DNA of 64,000 nt, taken from contig CM022670.1 of assembly GCA_012295275.1 (NCBI GenBank), forward strand, positions 36,984,189 through 37,048,188, written 5' to 3'. The DNA comes from Chrysomallon squamiferum. Lineage: Eukaryota; Mollusca; Gastropoda; Neomphalida; Peltospiridae. Positions 1 to 11,561 of this stretch are shown here, piece after piece. The notes beneath the pieces are model-generated. The model was not told where the DNA came from and made no database searches. It saw only the letters and a list, made by a program, of their open reading frames with translations. Each line of letters begins with the position of its first letter. Position 1 is the stretch's first letter. The position numbers were made by a program, and so were the translations under genes.

Positions 1-1
1 C

Positions 2-1189
2 ACTATTGATCGGATCAGATGCACTGGGCCGAATCTGAAAAACATTACAAGAAATGCTAAAGCACTGATTGTAAATGGAATACCATCTAATCCCATTCGT
101 CTTAACAAAATTAACAGAAGTATCTTCACAGGCCTCAATTTAACTGAAATATTTATTAGTTTCACAGATTTAACAGATGTAGACGAAGATTCATTTCAGG
201 ATTTAAAACAGCTCAGAAGAGTTGTTTTGAAAAACAATCAGATTGGAAAAATACACAAAGGAACATTTCATGGTTTGAAATTTCTAGAAATGATAGATCT
301 TTCTGGTAATGAGTATTGCCATATAGAATCTGGAGCCTTCTCAGGATTGAATTCTTTGAGGCATTTGTATTTGGGAAACATGAAACTGGGATCACTCGAT
401 GAATCTTCATTTCAAGGTTTGAATTCACTTATTGATTTTGATTTACATGGTAATAATTTACAACATCTAACAAACAGTATCATCTCCAGTTTTCCTAAAT
501 TACAATCACTGGACCTGACATCAAATAATTTGAAAACTCTTTCTAAAGACTTAAAGCCAGCTTTGACTAGACTACGTCATGTCTCACTGTCAGATAACCC
601 ATGGCAGTGTAACTGTGATTTAGAATGGATGAAGAATTCTACCAATTTGACTGTTACTGAGAACAGACAGCATTATTTTGATATGATCATTTGTTACGGA
701 CCATCCTCTCTTCGGTATCGCCCTCTGATTGATGTACCTAGATCGGAAATGCCTTGCATTCCACCAAAGATAATACAGTGTGGAGGACCTTATGAAGTGA
801 CCGAAGGAAGAAATCTTAGATTACATTGTGAAGCAAAAGGAGATCCATTTCCTGACTTCATCTGGAAGTCTCCTTCTGGTTTGAGCATTAACAGCAACAA
901 ACAAACAGACAGATATGTAACTATGGACAATGGAACATTGCTTATATTGGCTGTAAATTTGCATGTAAATGGTCATTGGACAGTTCTGGCTCATAATAAT
1001 GCAGGAAATGACAGTTCCAGCTTTGAAGTTCATGTACAAAAAAAGAACAACAAAAACAATGAAATTTATCTGATTGCTGGAGGTGTTGGGGCAGGTACTT
1101 TGCTTACTGCAGTTACCATTATAGTATGTTGTTTTTATCACGGAAGTAAAAATAAAATTAGTCCTAGAAATAACAACAATAAGAAGTGA
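2..1189 (+). CDS. LRR-Ig single-pass membrane protein, copy 1 (5' end cut by window edge)
   Basis: The reading frame is open from base 2 to a TGA at 1187-1189, so the N-terminus lies outside the window; the first in-frame ATG, at 227, is inside the repeats and is not the start. The visible protein has several leucine-rich repeats with L-x-x-L-x-L spacing, a C-terminal cysteine cap (NPWQCNCDLEWMK), an Ig-like domain (LHCEAKG, then W), one hydrophobic membrane segment (about 1072-1137) and a short basic tail. It is about 80% alike to the gene at 4125-5546 and much closer over its first 240 bases, so the two are tandem duplicates. No intron is seen. Such proteins are usually cell-surface receptors or adhesion molecules, but the ligand cannot be told. 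Oddity: the position of the second Ig cysteine is valine (codon 983-985). An AATAAA at 1529-1534 is a plausible poly(A) signal. The family call is firm; orthology to AMIGO, LINGO or LRRC genes is not claimed. Confidence 0.85.
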   Translation, partial: TIDRIRCTGPNLKNITRNAKALIVNGIPSNPIRLNKINRSIFTGLNLTEIFISFTDLTDVDEDSFQDLKQLRRVVLKNNQIGKIHKGTFHGLKFLEMIDLSGNEYCHIESGAFSGLNSLRHLYLGNMKLGSLDESSFQGLNSLIDFDLHGNNLQHLTNSIISSFPKLQSLDLTSNNLKTLSKDLKPALTRLRHVSLSDNPWQCNCDLEWMKNSTNLTVTENRQHYFDMIICYGPSSLRYRPLIDVPRSEMPCIPPKIIQCGGPYEVTEGRNLRLHCEAKGDPFPDFIWKSPSGLSINSNKQTDRYVTMDNGTLLILAVNLHVNGHWTVLAHNNAGNDSSSFEVHVQKKNNKNNEIYLIAGGVGAGTLLTAVTIIVCCFYHGSKNKISPRNNNNKK

Positions 1190-2871
1190 ATACTTATTAA
1201 CTATCATGTTTCACAACATTTTTACTTTGATTTAGTATGTTAATTGAATTAATAATTTAAAAAGCAATTTTAAAAACATTCTGTAAATCCTAATTTCAGA
1301 AGTTTATGTTTTTTATGATTGTTTTGAAAATAAGAAATTACTTTTTCTTCTTTTTCCTTTGTGGTTTAATTTACTATTGCAATATTTTATATTACATTTA
1401 TTACTTAATTCTAGAAGAGATTATATTTAATAATATAAATAACAATGTATTGTTAATTCAGGAAGATCACACAAATTGAACAATTAGAGATTCATGAATA
1501 AAAATATTCAAAAATATTGTATGTCATAAATAAAGCTAGTGTGATAACACTTTGTCTTTCAACCTGGTTTAATAATTATTAGAAAACTTGTATTTTTAAT
1601 GCTATTTCAGTTATTGAAATTAAAACCAGTTTACAAGTATTTAAAAGTAATTTTCTAAATGGCATGTAATGAAAGTTAAGACATTTTAAAATATTTGAAA
1701 ATGCTTTAAAAAAAAAAAATTAGATTTAAACACTTCATTATTAAAATGTTTATATTTTTTAAGTAAGTACACACAAATTACAAATATAGTAAAAACACTT
1801 AATGTATTGCTGAATTAAATGGTTTTTAATTTTTTTTTTTTTCATAAATTATTATTGTTTTATTGTTTTTCCTTGGATACAGTAAATGCCAATATAAATT
1901 ATTTTGTTTTTGATTTGGTTTTGAAGTATTCTCTGATTCATTACAATGTATAATCTTGTTGAATCTTGTTTTAAAAAAAAAAAAAAAATTAAATTTAAAA
2001 AAATGAACACTTAGTACACCTTTCATGTTTTCAATTGTTTAAAAAGTTACATAAAAAAACTGTTTTTATTTATTTTGTTTGAATAAAAAAAAAAATTATT
2101 ATTATTTTTTGTATCTTAAATATTAAGAAAAAATAACCAGATCTTTTTTATTTGTGACTGGAATTTGACTTCTTCATTATTAAAGTCGTCTGTAGCTTTT
2201 CTTCTGATTTTGGCTTGGAACTGTGTGATATATAATTGTGAAACCAACAAATGTGTTGATAGTTTTTGTTTCACAACAGTAGATAACTGATATATCATTT
2301 CATACTGAACCATGCAGTGGCTTTAACATCACCCCCATTGGATTTTGCTCTAATTTGTTTAATAAGGTTAGGAAAGATTAAATGTCAAATACTTCTTGAA
2401 GTACTAAATCAGTGTTTGTAACACACTAACAACATTTTGATATTTGGTCAAAAAGTTTTGAAGAATTAATTATTTAGATATTTGTTTCTTAGAAGTCTTG
2501 GATCACATTCAACAAACTTCTATTTGCTTTGGCTTCCAAATTTATCATTACTGTTTAAAGTATAGTTAATGTTGAGATATAATACTATTTGTATGATTTA
2601 CAACATAGAAATATCTGAATATTTAACATGCTTTCATTTCATTATTAAGCCTTAGGTCTCCATCAAAACTGTCATGGAAACTTAATTAAAAATATTCTAA
2701 TCAAAAATAAATAAATATTTATCTGATAATGAAAGAGCAAACCTGTTTCATTCAAGCATGGCTTACTCTTTTTCAGTGAGCAACAAGGCATTGTTTTTCT
2801 GGTCTTTCATAAGTAATCTGCAGGCACTGGCTTTTATTTTATACTGTTTTAAATATATATATATATATATA
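1190..2871. other. Noncoding spacer and 3' region between LRR-Ig copies
   Basis: This is AT-rich sequence with long A and T runs and a poly(A) signal for copy 1 near 1529. Short open frames here are low-complexity and do not look coding. No RNA gene is seen. It ends in a TA run at the left edge of the inverted-repeat element. Confidence 0.6.
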
Positions 2872-3565
2872 CAGTGGTACCTGTCTTGTAATGACAACTG
2901 TGATGCATAGCAAAAGTGTCCCTACATTGCAGGTGTCCTGTCATCAGAGAGACAAAAATTACAGACAATGTTTTTAAACATATTTACAATCTTTATTTAT
3001 GCACCACACCAGTAACCACAACAAACATTAATTGTGGCTGTCTCCTAAAAACACAACTGCAAACATATCAATTTTATTGATGGATGTAAATAAAACAAAT
3101 TTTGCAGATCATAAAAATTCATAATAAGCTTAAGGTTTATTTATGTTTTTAAAAATATTGCACTTAACATCCAATTAGAGCTCAGATTTGTGCCATCTGG
3201 ACCATTTTTTTTTTACCCCCAAAAGTCCACTAAAATGTGGTATTTATAAAGCATAACCATACATGGAATGATGTTGAATGTTTGAACTGGCAAAAGTATG
3301 TACCAGATGATTTGGTGGGCAAGTATTTGGCAATTGGAGCTTGCAGACTCTTGTGATTCAACAAAAAAAACCACTCCCTGCATGCACTGTGCAAATCCAA
3401 ATGACTATATCTAAAGCAGTGGAACAATAATTAAAAAATGCTGTCCATGTTCAGTAGGTCTCCATTGATCTAAAGGACGTATCGATTGAAAAACAGTTGG
3501 GTCTTGGAAAAGTATACATTGTAGGTGACCACATCAATTTGGGAGCCACTAGACAGGTGCCACTG
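2872..3565. mobile_element. Non-autonomous DNA transposon (MITE), Tc1/mariner-like ends
   Basis: The segment is bounded by inverted repeats: CAGTGGTACCTGTCT at 2872-2886 and its near-perfect reverse complement AGACAGGTGCCACTG at 3551-3565 (14 of 15 match). Both ends are flanked by TA, as expected of TA-targeting Tc1/mariner elements. At 694 bp with no transposase frame it is a non-autonomous copy. A longer imperfect pairing inward (about 2930 with about 3520) is likely but I did not align it base by base. It sits between the two LRR-Ig copies. Confidence 0.75.
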
Positions 3566-4124
3566 TATATATGTATTATATATAAAATATAACTCTTATT
3601 TTGAAAATATTTATCAAAACCAATATGAAAATTTGTGTATGTATCATTTTATTATTTATTATAAATGATCTACAAATATTTTATTTTAAGTATTTCTTTT
3701 ATTTTTGTTCGAGTGTCAAAGATTGATTTGTTCATTTATTTATTCATTTAATAAAATTTCTCATTTCACATTTGTTCAGTCCATATCTCTTTTTGTTGTG
3801 ACAGTTAAGCTTTCATGGCTGGTTATTACTAAAATGTTAAATGATTTATGAAGTGATACAGATTATACTTTAAGCTGGTTTATTTATCACTTTATTAAAA
3901 AATATATATATTTCAGTTCTAGTCCAGACTAGTCTTAATCATCCTGCAGTAACTTTATTTTGATTGGTTAAATTTTTCATACTTATCGTTTACTTCGCTG
4001 GTTTTTTAATAGATATGTGGGTATGTGATTTCATGTCTGTTTAGGAGAAATAACATAGTTGGAAGTAAAATCAGAACCTCAGAATTTAAGTCTTTAAGAA
4101 CTAGTATCTTGAAAAAATTGCTGT

Positions 4125-5546
4125 ATGAATTTTGGAAGACAGTATACAATGGAAAGGTGTTCCTGTTTACTGAAACTTAGGGTTCATTATTTTATTGTTT
4201 TCTTTGTCCTTCAGACAGTGATATTTGAATCATTAGCATCATCAGACTGTAATCCTATTGTGAACACTATTGATCGGATCAGATGCACTGGGCCAAATCT
4301 GAAAAACATTACAAGAAATGCTAAAGCACTGATTGTAAATGGAATACCATCTAATCCCATTCGTCTTAACAAAATTAACAGAAGTATCTTCACAGGCCTC
4401 AATTTAACAGAAATATTTATTAGTTTCACAGATTTAACAGATGTAGAAGAAGATTCATTTCAGGATTTAAAACAGCTCAGAAGAATTGTTTTGAGAAACA
4501 ACCAGATTGGACAAATCCACAAAGGAACATTTCATGGTTTGAAATTTTTAGAAATGATTGATCTTTCTGGTAATCAATATTGCAGTATAGAATCTGGAAC
4601 CTTCTCAGGATTGAGTTCTTTGAGGCAGTTATACCTGGGAAACATGAAACTAAGATCACTTGATGAATCTACATTTCAGGGTTTGAATTCACTGTTAATG
4701 TTAGACTTGCATGGAAATAAATTGCAGTCCATTCCAAATAATGTCATTTCCAGTTTTCCTAAATTACAGTTACTGGACCTGAAATCAAACAATCTGAAAA
4801 CTCTTTCTAAAGATTTAAAACCAACTTTGATTAGAATTCATCATCTCTCACTGTCAGATAATCCATGGCAATGTCACTGTGATATGGACTGGATGAAGGA
4901 ACTTAACAATTTGACTTTTTTTAGAAACAGAAATCATTATTCTGAAATGATCATTTGTTATGAGCCTATGAATCTGCAATATCGTCCTTTATTTGATGTA
5001 CCGTCATCAGAATTGATCTGTATTCCGCCAAAGATAATTCAGTGTGGAGGACCGTATCATGTGATGGAAGGAAGCAGTCTTGCAATTCACTGTGAAACAA
5101 AAGGATTTCCATTTCCTGATTTTACTTGGCTGTCTCCATCTGGACTGAGTATTTCCAGTAATAACAAGAAAGACACCAGTGGATTTGTGACCACAGATAA
5201 TGGAACTCTGGTCATTTCAGTAGTGACCGTCACCAGCAGAGGTATTTGGAAGGTGTTGGCCAAGAACAGCAGAGGAAACGATAGCTCAGGGTTTGAAGTT
5301 AATGTTCAAGCTGTAACAACTGTAACAACTGTAACAACTGTATCAGCTGTTGAGATAAATACTGGAGAAAAGAAGAAGACAGATGACAATTCTATGATAC
5401 TGATCGCAGCTGGAGCTGGGGGAGGTGGTTTTCTTCTTATTGTTACCATAACAGGATGTTGCCTTTACCACCAGAGTAAAAATAATAAAGTAAAGCCTAA
5501 AAAAAGAAAGAATGGTGCAGGAAAAGGTCGGAAGAAAGGAAAATGA
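4125..5546 (+). CDS. LRR-Ig single-pass membrane protein, copy 2 (complete, intronless)
   Basis: This is one uninterrupted 473-residue frame. The first ATG is 4125; a second at 4149 (Met9) gives a cleaner signal peptide, with its hydrophobic core at residues 21-35, so either may be the start. In order: a cysteine-bearing N-terminal region (C42, C54), about five to six leucine-rich repeats (95-245), a cysteine cap (C250, C252, C278, C299), an Ig-like domain (about 303-394), a Thr/Val stalk made of tandem nine-base repeats (about 5310-5341), a membrane segment (424-448), and a short Lys/Arg-rich tail without obvious signalling motifs. It should act at the cell surface as a recognition or adhesion protein; the partner is unknown. 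The usual Ig pattern G-x-Y-x-C-x-A-x-N reads GIWKVLAKN, so the second Ig cysteine is Val377. AATAAA at 5693-5698 is a likely poly(A) signal. The lack of introns fits either ancient intronless LRR genes or a retrocopy origin. Confidence 0.9.
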   Translation: MNFGRQYTMERCSCLLKLRVHYFIVFFVLQTVIFESLASSDCNPIVNTIDRIRCTGPNLKNITRNAKALIVNGIPSNPIRLNKINRSIFTGLNLTEIFISFTDLTDVEEDSFQDLKQLRRIVLRNNQIGQIHKGTFHGLKFLEMIDLSGNQYCSIESGTFSGLSSLRQLYLGNMKLRSLDESTFQGLNSLLMLDLHGNKLQSIPNNVISSFPKLQLLDLKSNNLKTLSKDLKPTLIRIHHLSLSDNPWQCHCDMDWMKELNNLTFFRNRNHYSEMIICYEPMNLQYRPLFDVPSSELICIPPKIIQCGGPYHVMEGSSLAIHCETKGFPFPDFTWLSPSGLSISSNNKKDTSGFVTTDNGTLVISVVTVTSRGIWKVLAKNSRGNDSSGFEVNVQAVTTVTTVTTVSAVEINTGEKKKTDDNSMILIAAGAGGGGFLLIVTITGCCLYHQSKNNKVKPKKRKNGAGKGRKKGK

Positions 5547-7063
5547 AAATAAACTGGCAAATATTTTTTTGTTTTGTTTTTTAATCTAAAAGTAATTGAT
5601 GTATAAAGTTGCTAGTGTCTTCAGATATTTCACAGTTCATTGCTTGATCTGATTTTATAGTTGTTGGAATTAAAATGGATATGCTTTAATCCAATAAAAT
5701 TGTTTTGGTGACTGTAATTTAATGTAGATGACTTAATATAACAATGCAGTTTGTAAATTAAGAATTTCTTTTATTTGTTTATTAAAAATAGAGTGTACAG
5801 TGTATTTTTGTGGATATTTGTCCTTCCATCACATCTTTAAAATTTCTTTGTATGGATATTTTATTAAACCACAACAACAACAACAACAAACAAACAAACA
5901 AACAAATAAAAATAAATAAATAAATAAATAAAGTTAACAAATGAAACAAAAAAAATCAAAATATAAACAATAAATTTAAATTTTTAAAAATTTTAAAAAA
6001 AAAAAGGTCCAGCCTTCTATATTAATAATAATGATAGTTGTTTAGCAGTATTTTAAATCATACATAACTTGAAAGACTGAATTTTTGCTCTTGGTTGTCA
6101 TATTTACTAACTGTAAAAACTTAAAATATTGAAAATAATTAATTTTGACAAAACAAAATCAAAATTAAAAATTGTTGTCAATCCAGTTAATAATTGCTTT
6201 GTGTAACTTTAGGGTTATTGTTTCAAAAACGATTTGTATAATGAATTGATAGGTTTTTTTTATAATAATTGTGAATATCACTGGAATAAGGTATTTTTCT
6301 GTCATTGAAAATGAACAGTAATAATAATACTAGGCATAAGCAAGAAAATCTTTCTTTAGTATTTTTTATTTAATTTATATTATTGGTATTGTTGTTGTTA
6401 TTATTATTATTATTATTATTATCACCATCATCATCATCATTTTTTTTTTTTTTTTAATTTGGTTCATATATTTAAATTTATTTATTTAAAAATCCTAGTT
6501 GCCCTTGCTTTTAAAAAAGTGATTAGACTAAGCTTGTTTATATATATATATTATTATTTTTGGATGATGCCATTAAATATATGTAAATAAAATTTTGATT
6601 TTTCATTTTACTATCTGTTTGATTTTCATACTTTTGAATTTTAATTTCTTTTTTTAAATTATAAAATATTGAATATGTTTCTTTTGGTAACATTAATTCT
6701 TTGCATAAATTTCTAGAGGTTTTTGAAATAATGTTTAGCCTTAAATTGATCTGTATTATTTTACTATTTGGTGTTCTTGTGTTTGCACAATAAATGATAA
6801 ATTCAGTTATTTGTTTGTTATTTGGTAACTATTGTTTTAAAACCTCTACTGGTTAAATTTCTATGTTGTTGAGGGGAAAAGATAAATATAATTCATCTAA
6901 TTATTTGGGTTTTTTTTTTATATTTTAGATAAATATAATTACATAATGGACACTTTATATAATGTAGGTTTCTTTATTAAAATGAAGTAAATATTTAAGT
7001 AAATGAAGCAAATATTGAATTAGATGATTTAATTTCTTGTTATTTATATGCAGTGAATATTGA

Positions 7064-7131
<68 letters not shown>
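7064..7131. repeat. Compound (GT)n(GA)n microsatellite
   Basis: An uninterrupted GT run passes directly into a GA run, followed by a few GATT repeats. The same GT-to-GA junction occurs at 34061-34154. Confidence 0.95.
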
Positions 7132-7133
<2 letters not shown>

Positions 7134-8786
7134 AGAAAAAGTGAGAGATTGATTGATTGATTCATTGATTGACTGAATACTGTAATCTCCCTTAAAACCA
7201 CTTGAAGCAAGAGACTAACTGATGAGATGTCAAAACACCATAGTTCTAGAACCAAAACATTAACAGGACAACATGAGTATTTGAATTGCATAATAAACAA
7301 TGTTCTTCATTTTGAAACTGGCTGAGGCACAAAAATGCTTTTGATTTTGAACACTGACCTTGACCATTTACTTTTAATCATAACAGAATCACAAGACTGC
7401 TTAGGCATTTTCATACTTAAAAACTAATTTTTACTGCATACCATATTCAGATTTACTGATGTTTATTATGAAAGCTCAAGAGGAATCAACAAAAGTATCT
7501 AATAATAGTTAATGACACTTCAAAAAAAAAAAAAAAAAGTATTAGTCGATGTCTTCTATAATAAAATGAAAAGCAGAGCTTTTATGTAGCTTTAAATTCA
7601 TTTAAAAATTAAAAACAATCAGAAAACAATGTTTAAAAGAGTCATTGTGATTTTTATTTTTTTAAACAAATAATAAACATCACTGTTTTTGAAGTATCAG
7701 TTTAGGTACACATTCTGTATAAGCAAAATCACAATTCTACACAATTATAATGTATATTTTTGAACTATGGCTGTTGATATATTTCAGATACTTAAATCAA
7801 CTCTGTGTTAAAAAAAAAATTAAATCGTCTCATAAAATCATTTTTATTTATTAATTTTGTTTCTCATAAATATTTTCTTTTAATTAAAAGTAATTCACTT
7901 AATTAAAATTCTGTACATAAACAACAAATTTCATTAAAAATTCCATATAAATTAATAATAAAAAAGTAATTACTAAAATTTTTATTTAAACATTTATTTA
8001 GGGCTGGTTTTATATATATATATATATATTTTTTAATAAATATTATCAGAAAAGTAGATTATTGTAAGATTTAATAATGATTATCAGGGAAAACTATAAA
8101 TAAAATGCAGCACTCATTTCAACTCGGATGTGGCTATGACAAGAGCTTAAGTGAGATTTAGAAATAATTATTAGTAACATTTATCATAGAGCTTTCAGTT
8201 TCTGACAATTAGTAGTATTAGGTATGATTATGAGTGCATTTTCTAATTTCTTAGCTTTTTATACAAGTCATTTAAATACACTTTATCTTGTCAGCTGGAG
8301 TTTTTATGAGATTTTGCAGGGAGTTGTTATGAAATGAATAAACACCTCTTAAAATTTTTTATTAACCTGTATCAGAAGACACATACTTTTAAAAAAATAA
8401 TAATAATAAAAATTCTTTTTTTAACAAAGCCCCTGCTTCTTTGTATTAATTTGAAGCAGAACACACATATTTGTATTTGTTGACAATAACCATAAAATTT
8501 CTAAAAATAACTACTTGTAATGGGTACAAAATTATATAGAGAATTTTAAAAGTATAATGGTGGTGTTGTGATCATATTTAAGTGTATGTAATGAATATGT
8601 AATGAATATGTAAATTGCCTTTAAGAGTCACTTTTTACTATGTAAGACAGAGTACCTGGTGTAAATATTTGATTAAGACTGTTGACAGAGTAACAGCAAC
8701 TTACAGTGAATAATAATTTTATCTAGTAAAATCTGAAATTCACTTCTAAATAAATAGAAACAGATTCCATGCCTCATCTATAGAGA

Positions 8787-8916
8787 ATGTGTGTGTGTAT
8801 GTATGTATGTATGTGTGTGTTTCAGTATGTACATATTATAATCATAACTTTCGGTTATCTTTTAATACTAACAGTATTGTTTTTCCATTTTATGCATAAT
8901 AGTAGTAGTGTGTGTC

Positions 8917-8962
<46 letters not shown>

Positions 8963-9049
8963 TCAGTATGTACATATTATAATCATAACTTTCAGTTATC
9001 TTTTAATATTAACAGTATTGTTTTTCTATTTTATGCATAATAGTAGTAG

Positions 9050-9104
<55 letters not shown>
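8787..9104. repeat. Tandem duplication of a GT-tract-plus-90-base unit
   Basis: The order is a GT/GTAT tract, a unique ~90 base block starting TTCAGTATGTACATATTATA at 8821, a GT tract, the same block again from 8962 with a few substitutions, and a third GT tract. The period is about 141 bases. The 118-residue open frame across it is translated microsatellite, not a gene. Confidence 0.9.
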
Positions 9105-9105
<1 letters not shown>

Positions 9106-9164
9106 TTTGTTTATTATTAACACACATCAAACAATTTTACTGAAAATCCCAATGGTTTTTTTGT

Positions 9165-9222
9165 TGATAATGACAAATATTAGTTAAATTTCAAAATGCT
9201 AATTTTTAATGTTTCCCTGATG
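9165..9222. repeat. Second copy of the intron segment that precedes NSDHL exon 2 (10718)
   Basis: About 55 bases ending GCTAATTTTTAATGTTTC-x-x-TGATG match 10665-10722 closely, up to and including the splice acceptor and the first bases of the NSDHL exon, then diverge. It looks like a partial, decayed local duplication. Confidence 0.65.
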
Positions 9223-10057
9223 TATACCAACTGTTTATATTAAAATGCAGGAATATATGAATATTTAATAATATTATTTTAATAAGACATTTTTCATTAA
9301 TGCAGAATATTATATCAGCTTTACTTCAACCCCCAGCATTGAATTAATTAATTTTCTGGCATCTCAGACTTTGTGTGTGTCACTGATCAGTTATTCCAGC
9401 TAGAATTTCTCTGATAAAAGTGTCAAGCATTTCATAACATGCTTTTATTTATTAATACACTTCTTTTTGTTTTGGCTGTCGACTTGTTTTGGGTTGATGA
9501 CATAAATGAAGTTGATAAATGCTTCAAGTGTTGTAGTTGTTTTTATTTAACTTTATTAAAAATGGATTTAACAGAGAAATCTACTGATAATGAAATGTGG
9601 CTTAGTGAAGCTTATTCTTTCAACATTATCAACACTGTGACATGTAGTTCTATTTGTGAAGGTGTGTAGTGTCAAAGTCAAATAGATTATGAATTTTTAA
9701 TTTTAAAAAATTATTATTATTATTATTATTATTTTTTTTTTTTTTTTTTGTTGTTTTTCTTTGTTAGGGGTTGGTGTTGTTATTTTGAGAGTTTTTAAAA
9801 TTTTATATATTTATTTATTTAATTATTTAGAATAGTTTTCCTTTTCCAGTCATTATTTTTTACTGATTTAAAAAAAATAAAATAAATTTCAGAAGCCATG
9901 AATGTGTTTTCCTATCTTTTGCAAGGTTCATATCATGTTCTTTATTGCTAATTAAAGAGTAGATAGTGGAATGTTAACAGTTTTAAAAACATGAAAAAAA
10001 TATTTTGTCTTCTAATTGCTATTAATACTAAAATTTTGAGGTATCATTAAATAGTGT

Positions 10058-10088
<31 letters not shown>

Positions 10089-10102
10089 TTTGTCATTTTT
10101 AG

Positions 10103-11561
10103 GAAGTACTGAAGGCAAACTCTTCAGATTTCTTCACAGTTGCACTTCGTCCTCATGGAATATTTGGACCAAGAGACCCACATTTAGTACCAACCACAGT
10201 AGAATTGGCCAAAGCTGGCAAAAATAAATTTATTGTTGGGTTAGTACACTTTAATATGTCAGTCAGTTATTTCTTTTCATAGTTCAAAATATTACCAAAT
10301 TAAGAATAACATCAAAAAATGCTAAGAAAAAAAAAAATTGCTGTTACTAGGGCTGGGGGTGCAATTTTTAATAGAAATCTGTTTAAGAAAATTGTTCATT
10401 TTTATTTTGTAAAGTGGAAATTTAACATTTGTGTTTCATACACATTGGGCTGAGGAATGTTCATAGGGTGCAATTTTGTTGTTGTTTTTACATATGGGAG
10501 GGGTCCATTGTTTTATAAGCATGATATCAATAAATAGTAATTTTACTAACATTTCAATAACAAATTTTCCAGTTGTGCAGCTAACTTTTTATTACGAATA
10601 CCATGTCAAACACAGAATATTATTCTTTTGCAAGATGTTCAGGGTTGTTTGGTGTATTTTATGTTTATAATGACAAATATTAATTAGATTTTAAAATGCT
10701 AATTTTTAATGTTTCAGTGATGGGAAAAACGTGGTTGATTTTACATTTGTTACTAATGTTGTCCAAGGTCACATTCTGGCTGCTGAACAAATTGGACCCA
10801 ATTCACAAATTAATGGAAATGTGAGTCTCTTAGATACATTTATTTATTTATTTATTTATCATCATCAGCATCATATGTATCTCGTGACTGAAATAAAAGT
10901 GAAATGTTTCAGTTATGATTTTAAGTCTCCAATTATGATTATTGAACAAAAGAATTATTATTTATTTCACTAATTATGCAATTGTAAAATTATTTTTTGT
11001 GAATAAACTATTATAAACATTTTTTTTTTTTTTTTTTTTTTTTTTTGTTAATACGTATTTTTCTAATTCTTAATAAAACAAAAAACAAAAAAAAATTCTC
11101 ACAGCAGTGAATCTTGTCAAATATTTTAATTAATTTTTTTTTTTTTTTTTTTAATTTAATTTTATTTCATTCTCTTGTATTCTGTGTATGATCCATATTC
11201 TTTTATTTTACAGGCATATTTCTTGACAAATGATGAACCGTTATTTTTCTGGACATTCCTGTCAAAGATCTTAGTTGGACTTGGCTACAAGGCCCCAAAA
11301 TACCACTTACCTTTCACTGTCATCTATTTTATAGCTGTCGTTATTCAGATGTTCTGTGCACTGTTGAAACCTTTCAAGGAAATCCATACCTCTATAACAC
11401 CCTTTGCAATTTGTGTTGCTGCTACACACCACTTCTACTGCTGTAAAAAAGCAATCACTGAATTAGGTTACAAACCTTCGGTGTCAGTTGAAGAAGGAAT
11501 TCAGAAAACTCTTGAATATTTCTCATATTTAAAAAAGGAGACAGATGATGTTAAGGAATAG
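10103..11561 (+). CDS. NSDHL: NSDHL-like sterol-4-alpha-carboxylate 3-dehydrogenase, C-terminal half (3 exons)
   Basis: Three exons join in frame: 10103-10239 (acceptor TTTTTAG, donor GTTAGT), 10718-10820 (acceptor GTTTCAG, donor GTGAGT) and 11214-11561, ending in TAG. They encode about 194 residues that align along their length with the C-terminal half of animal [17 protein letters not shown], then [20 protein letters not shown], then [16 protein letters not shown]. The family removes the C4 carboxylate from sterol intermediates with NAD(P) at the ER or lipid droplets; the hydrophobic stretch [16 protein letters not shown] fits membrane binding. The first exon starts in phase 0 in the middle of the domain, so the part with the Rossmann loop and the Y-x-x-x-K site must be coded upstream, yet none is visible. 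Either those exons lie before the window, with both LRR-Ig genes inside an intron, or this is a truncated copy. AATAAA at 11743-11748 is a likely poly(A) signal. The frame shows no damage. Confidence 0.88.

Larger units (their letters stand above)
5547..10102. other. Long noncoding stretch before the NSDHL exons
   Basis: This 4.5 kb is AT-rich, with poly-A/T runs, ATT arrays (6400-6420), a CAA/AAAT array (5870-5932), a GT/GA microsatellite (7064-7131) and a GT-based tandem duplication (8787-9104). I looked for exons of the N-terminal Rossmann half of NSDHL (glycine-rich loop, Y-x-x-x-K site) and saw none. The open frames at 9439-9669 and on the minus strand at 7040-7300 match nothing I know; the second is a microsatellite translation. 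Confidence 0.55.

Noticed and set aside
821-1207. Minus-strand open frame across the LRR-Ig copy 1 gene
   Set aside because: Shadow of the plus-strand coding sequence, which has clear domains.
8787-9143. 118-residue Cys/Val-rich open frame
   Set aside because: It is the translation of a GT microsatellite and a duplicated block; no gene structure.
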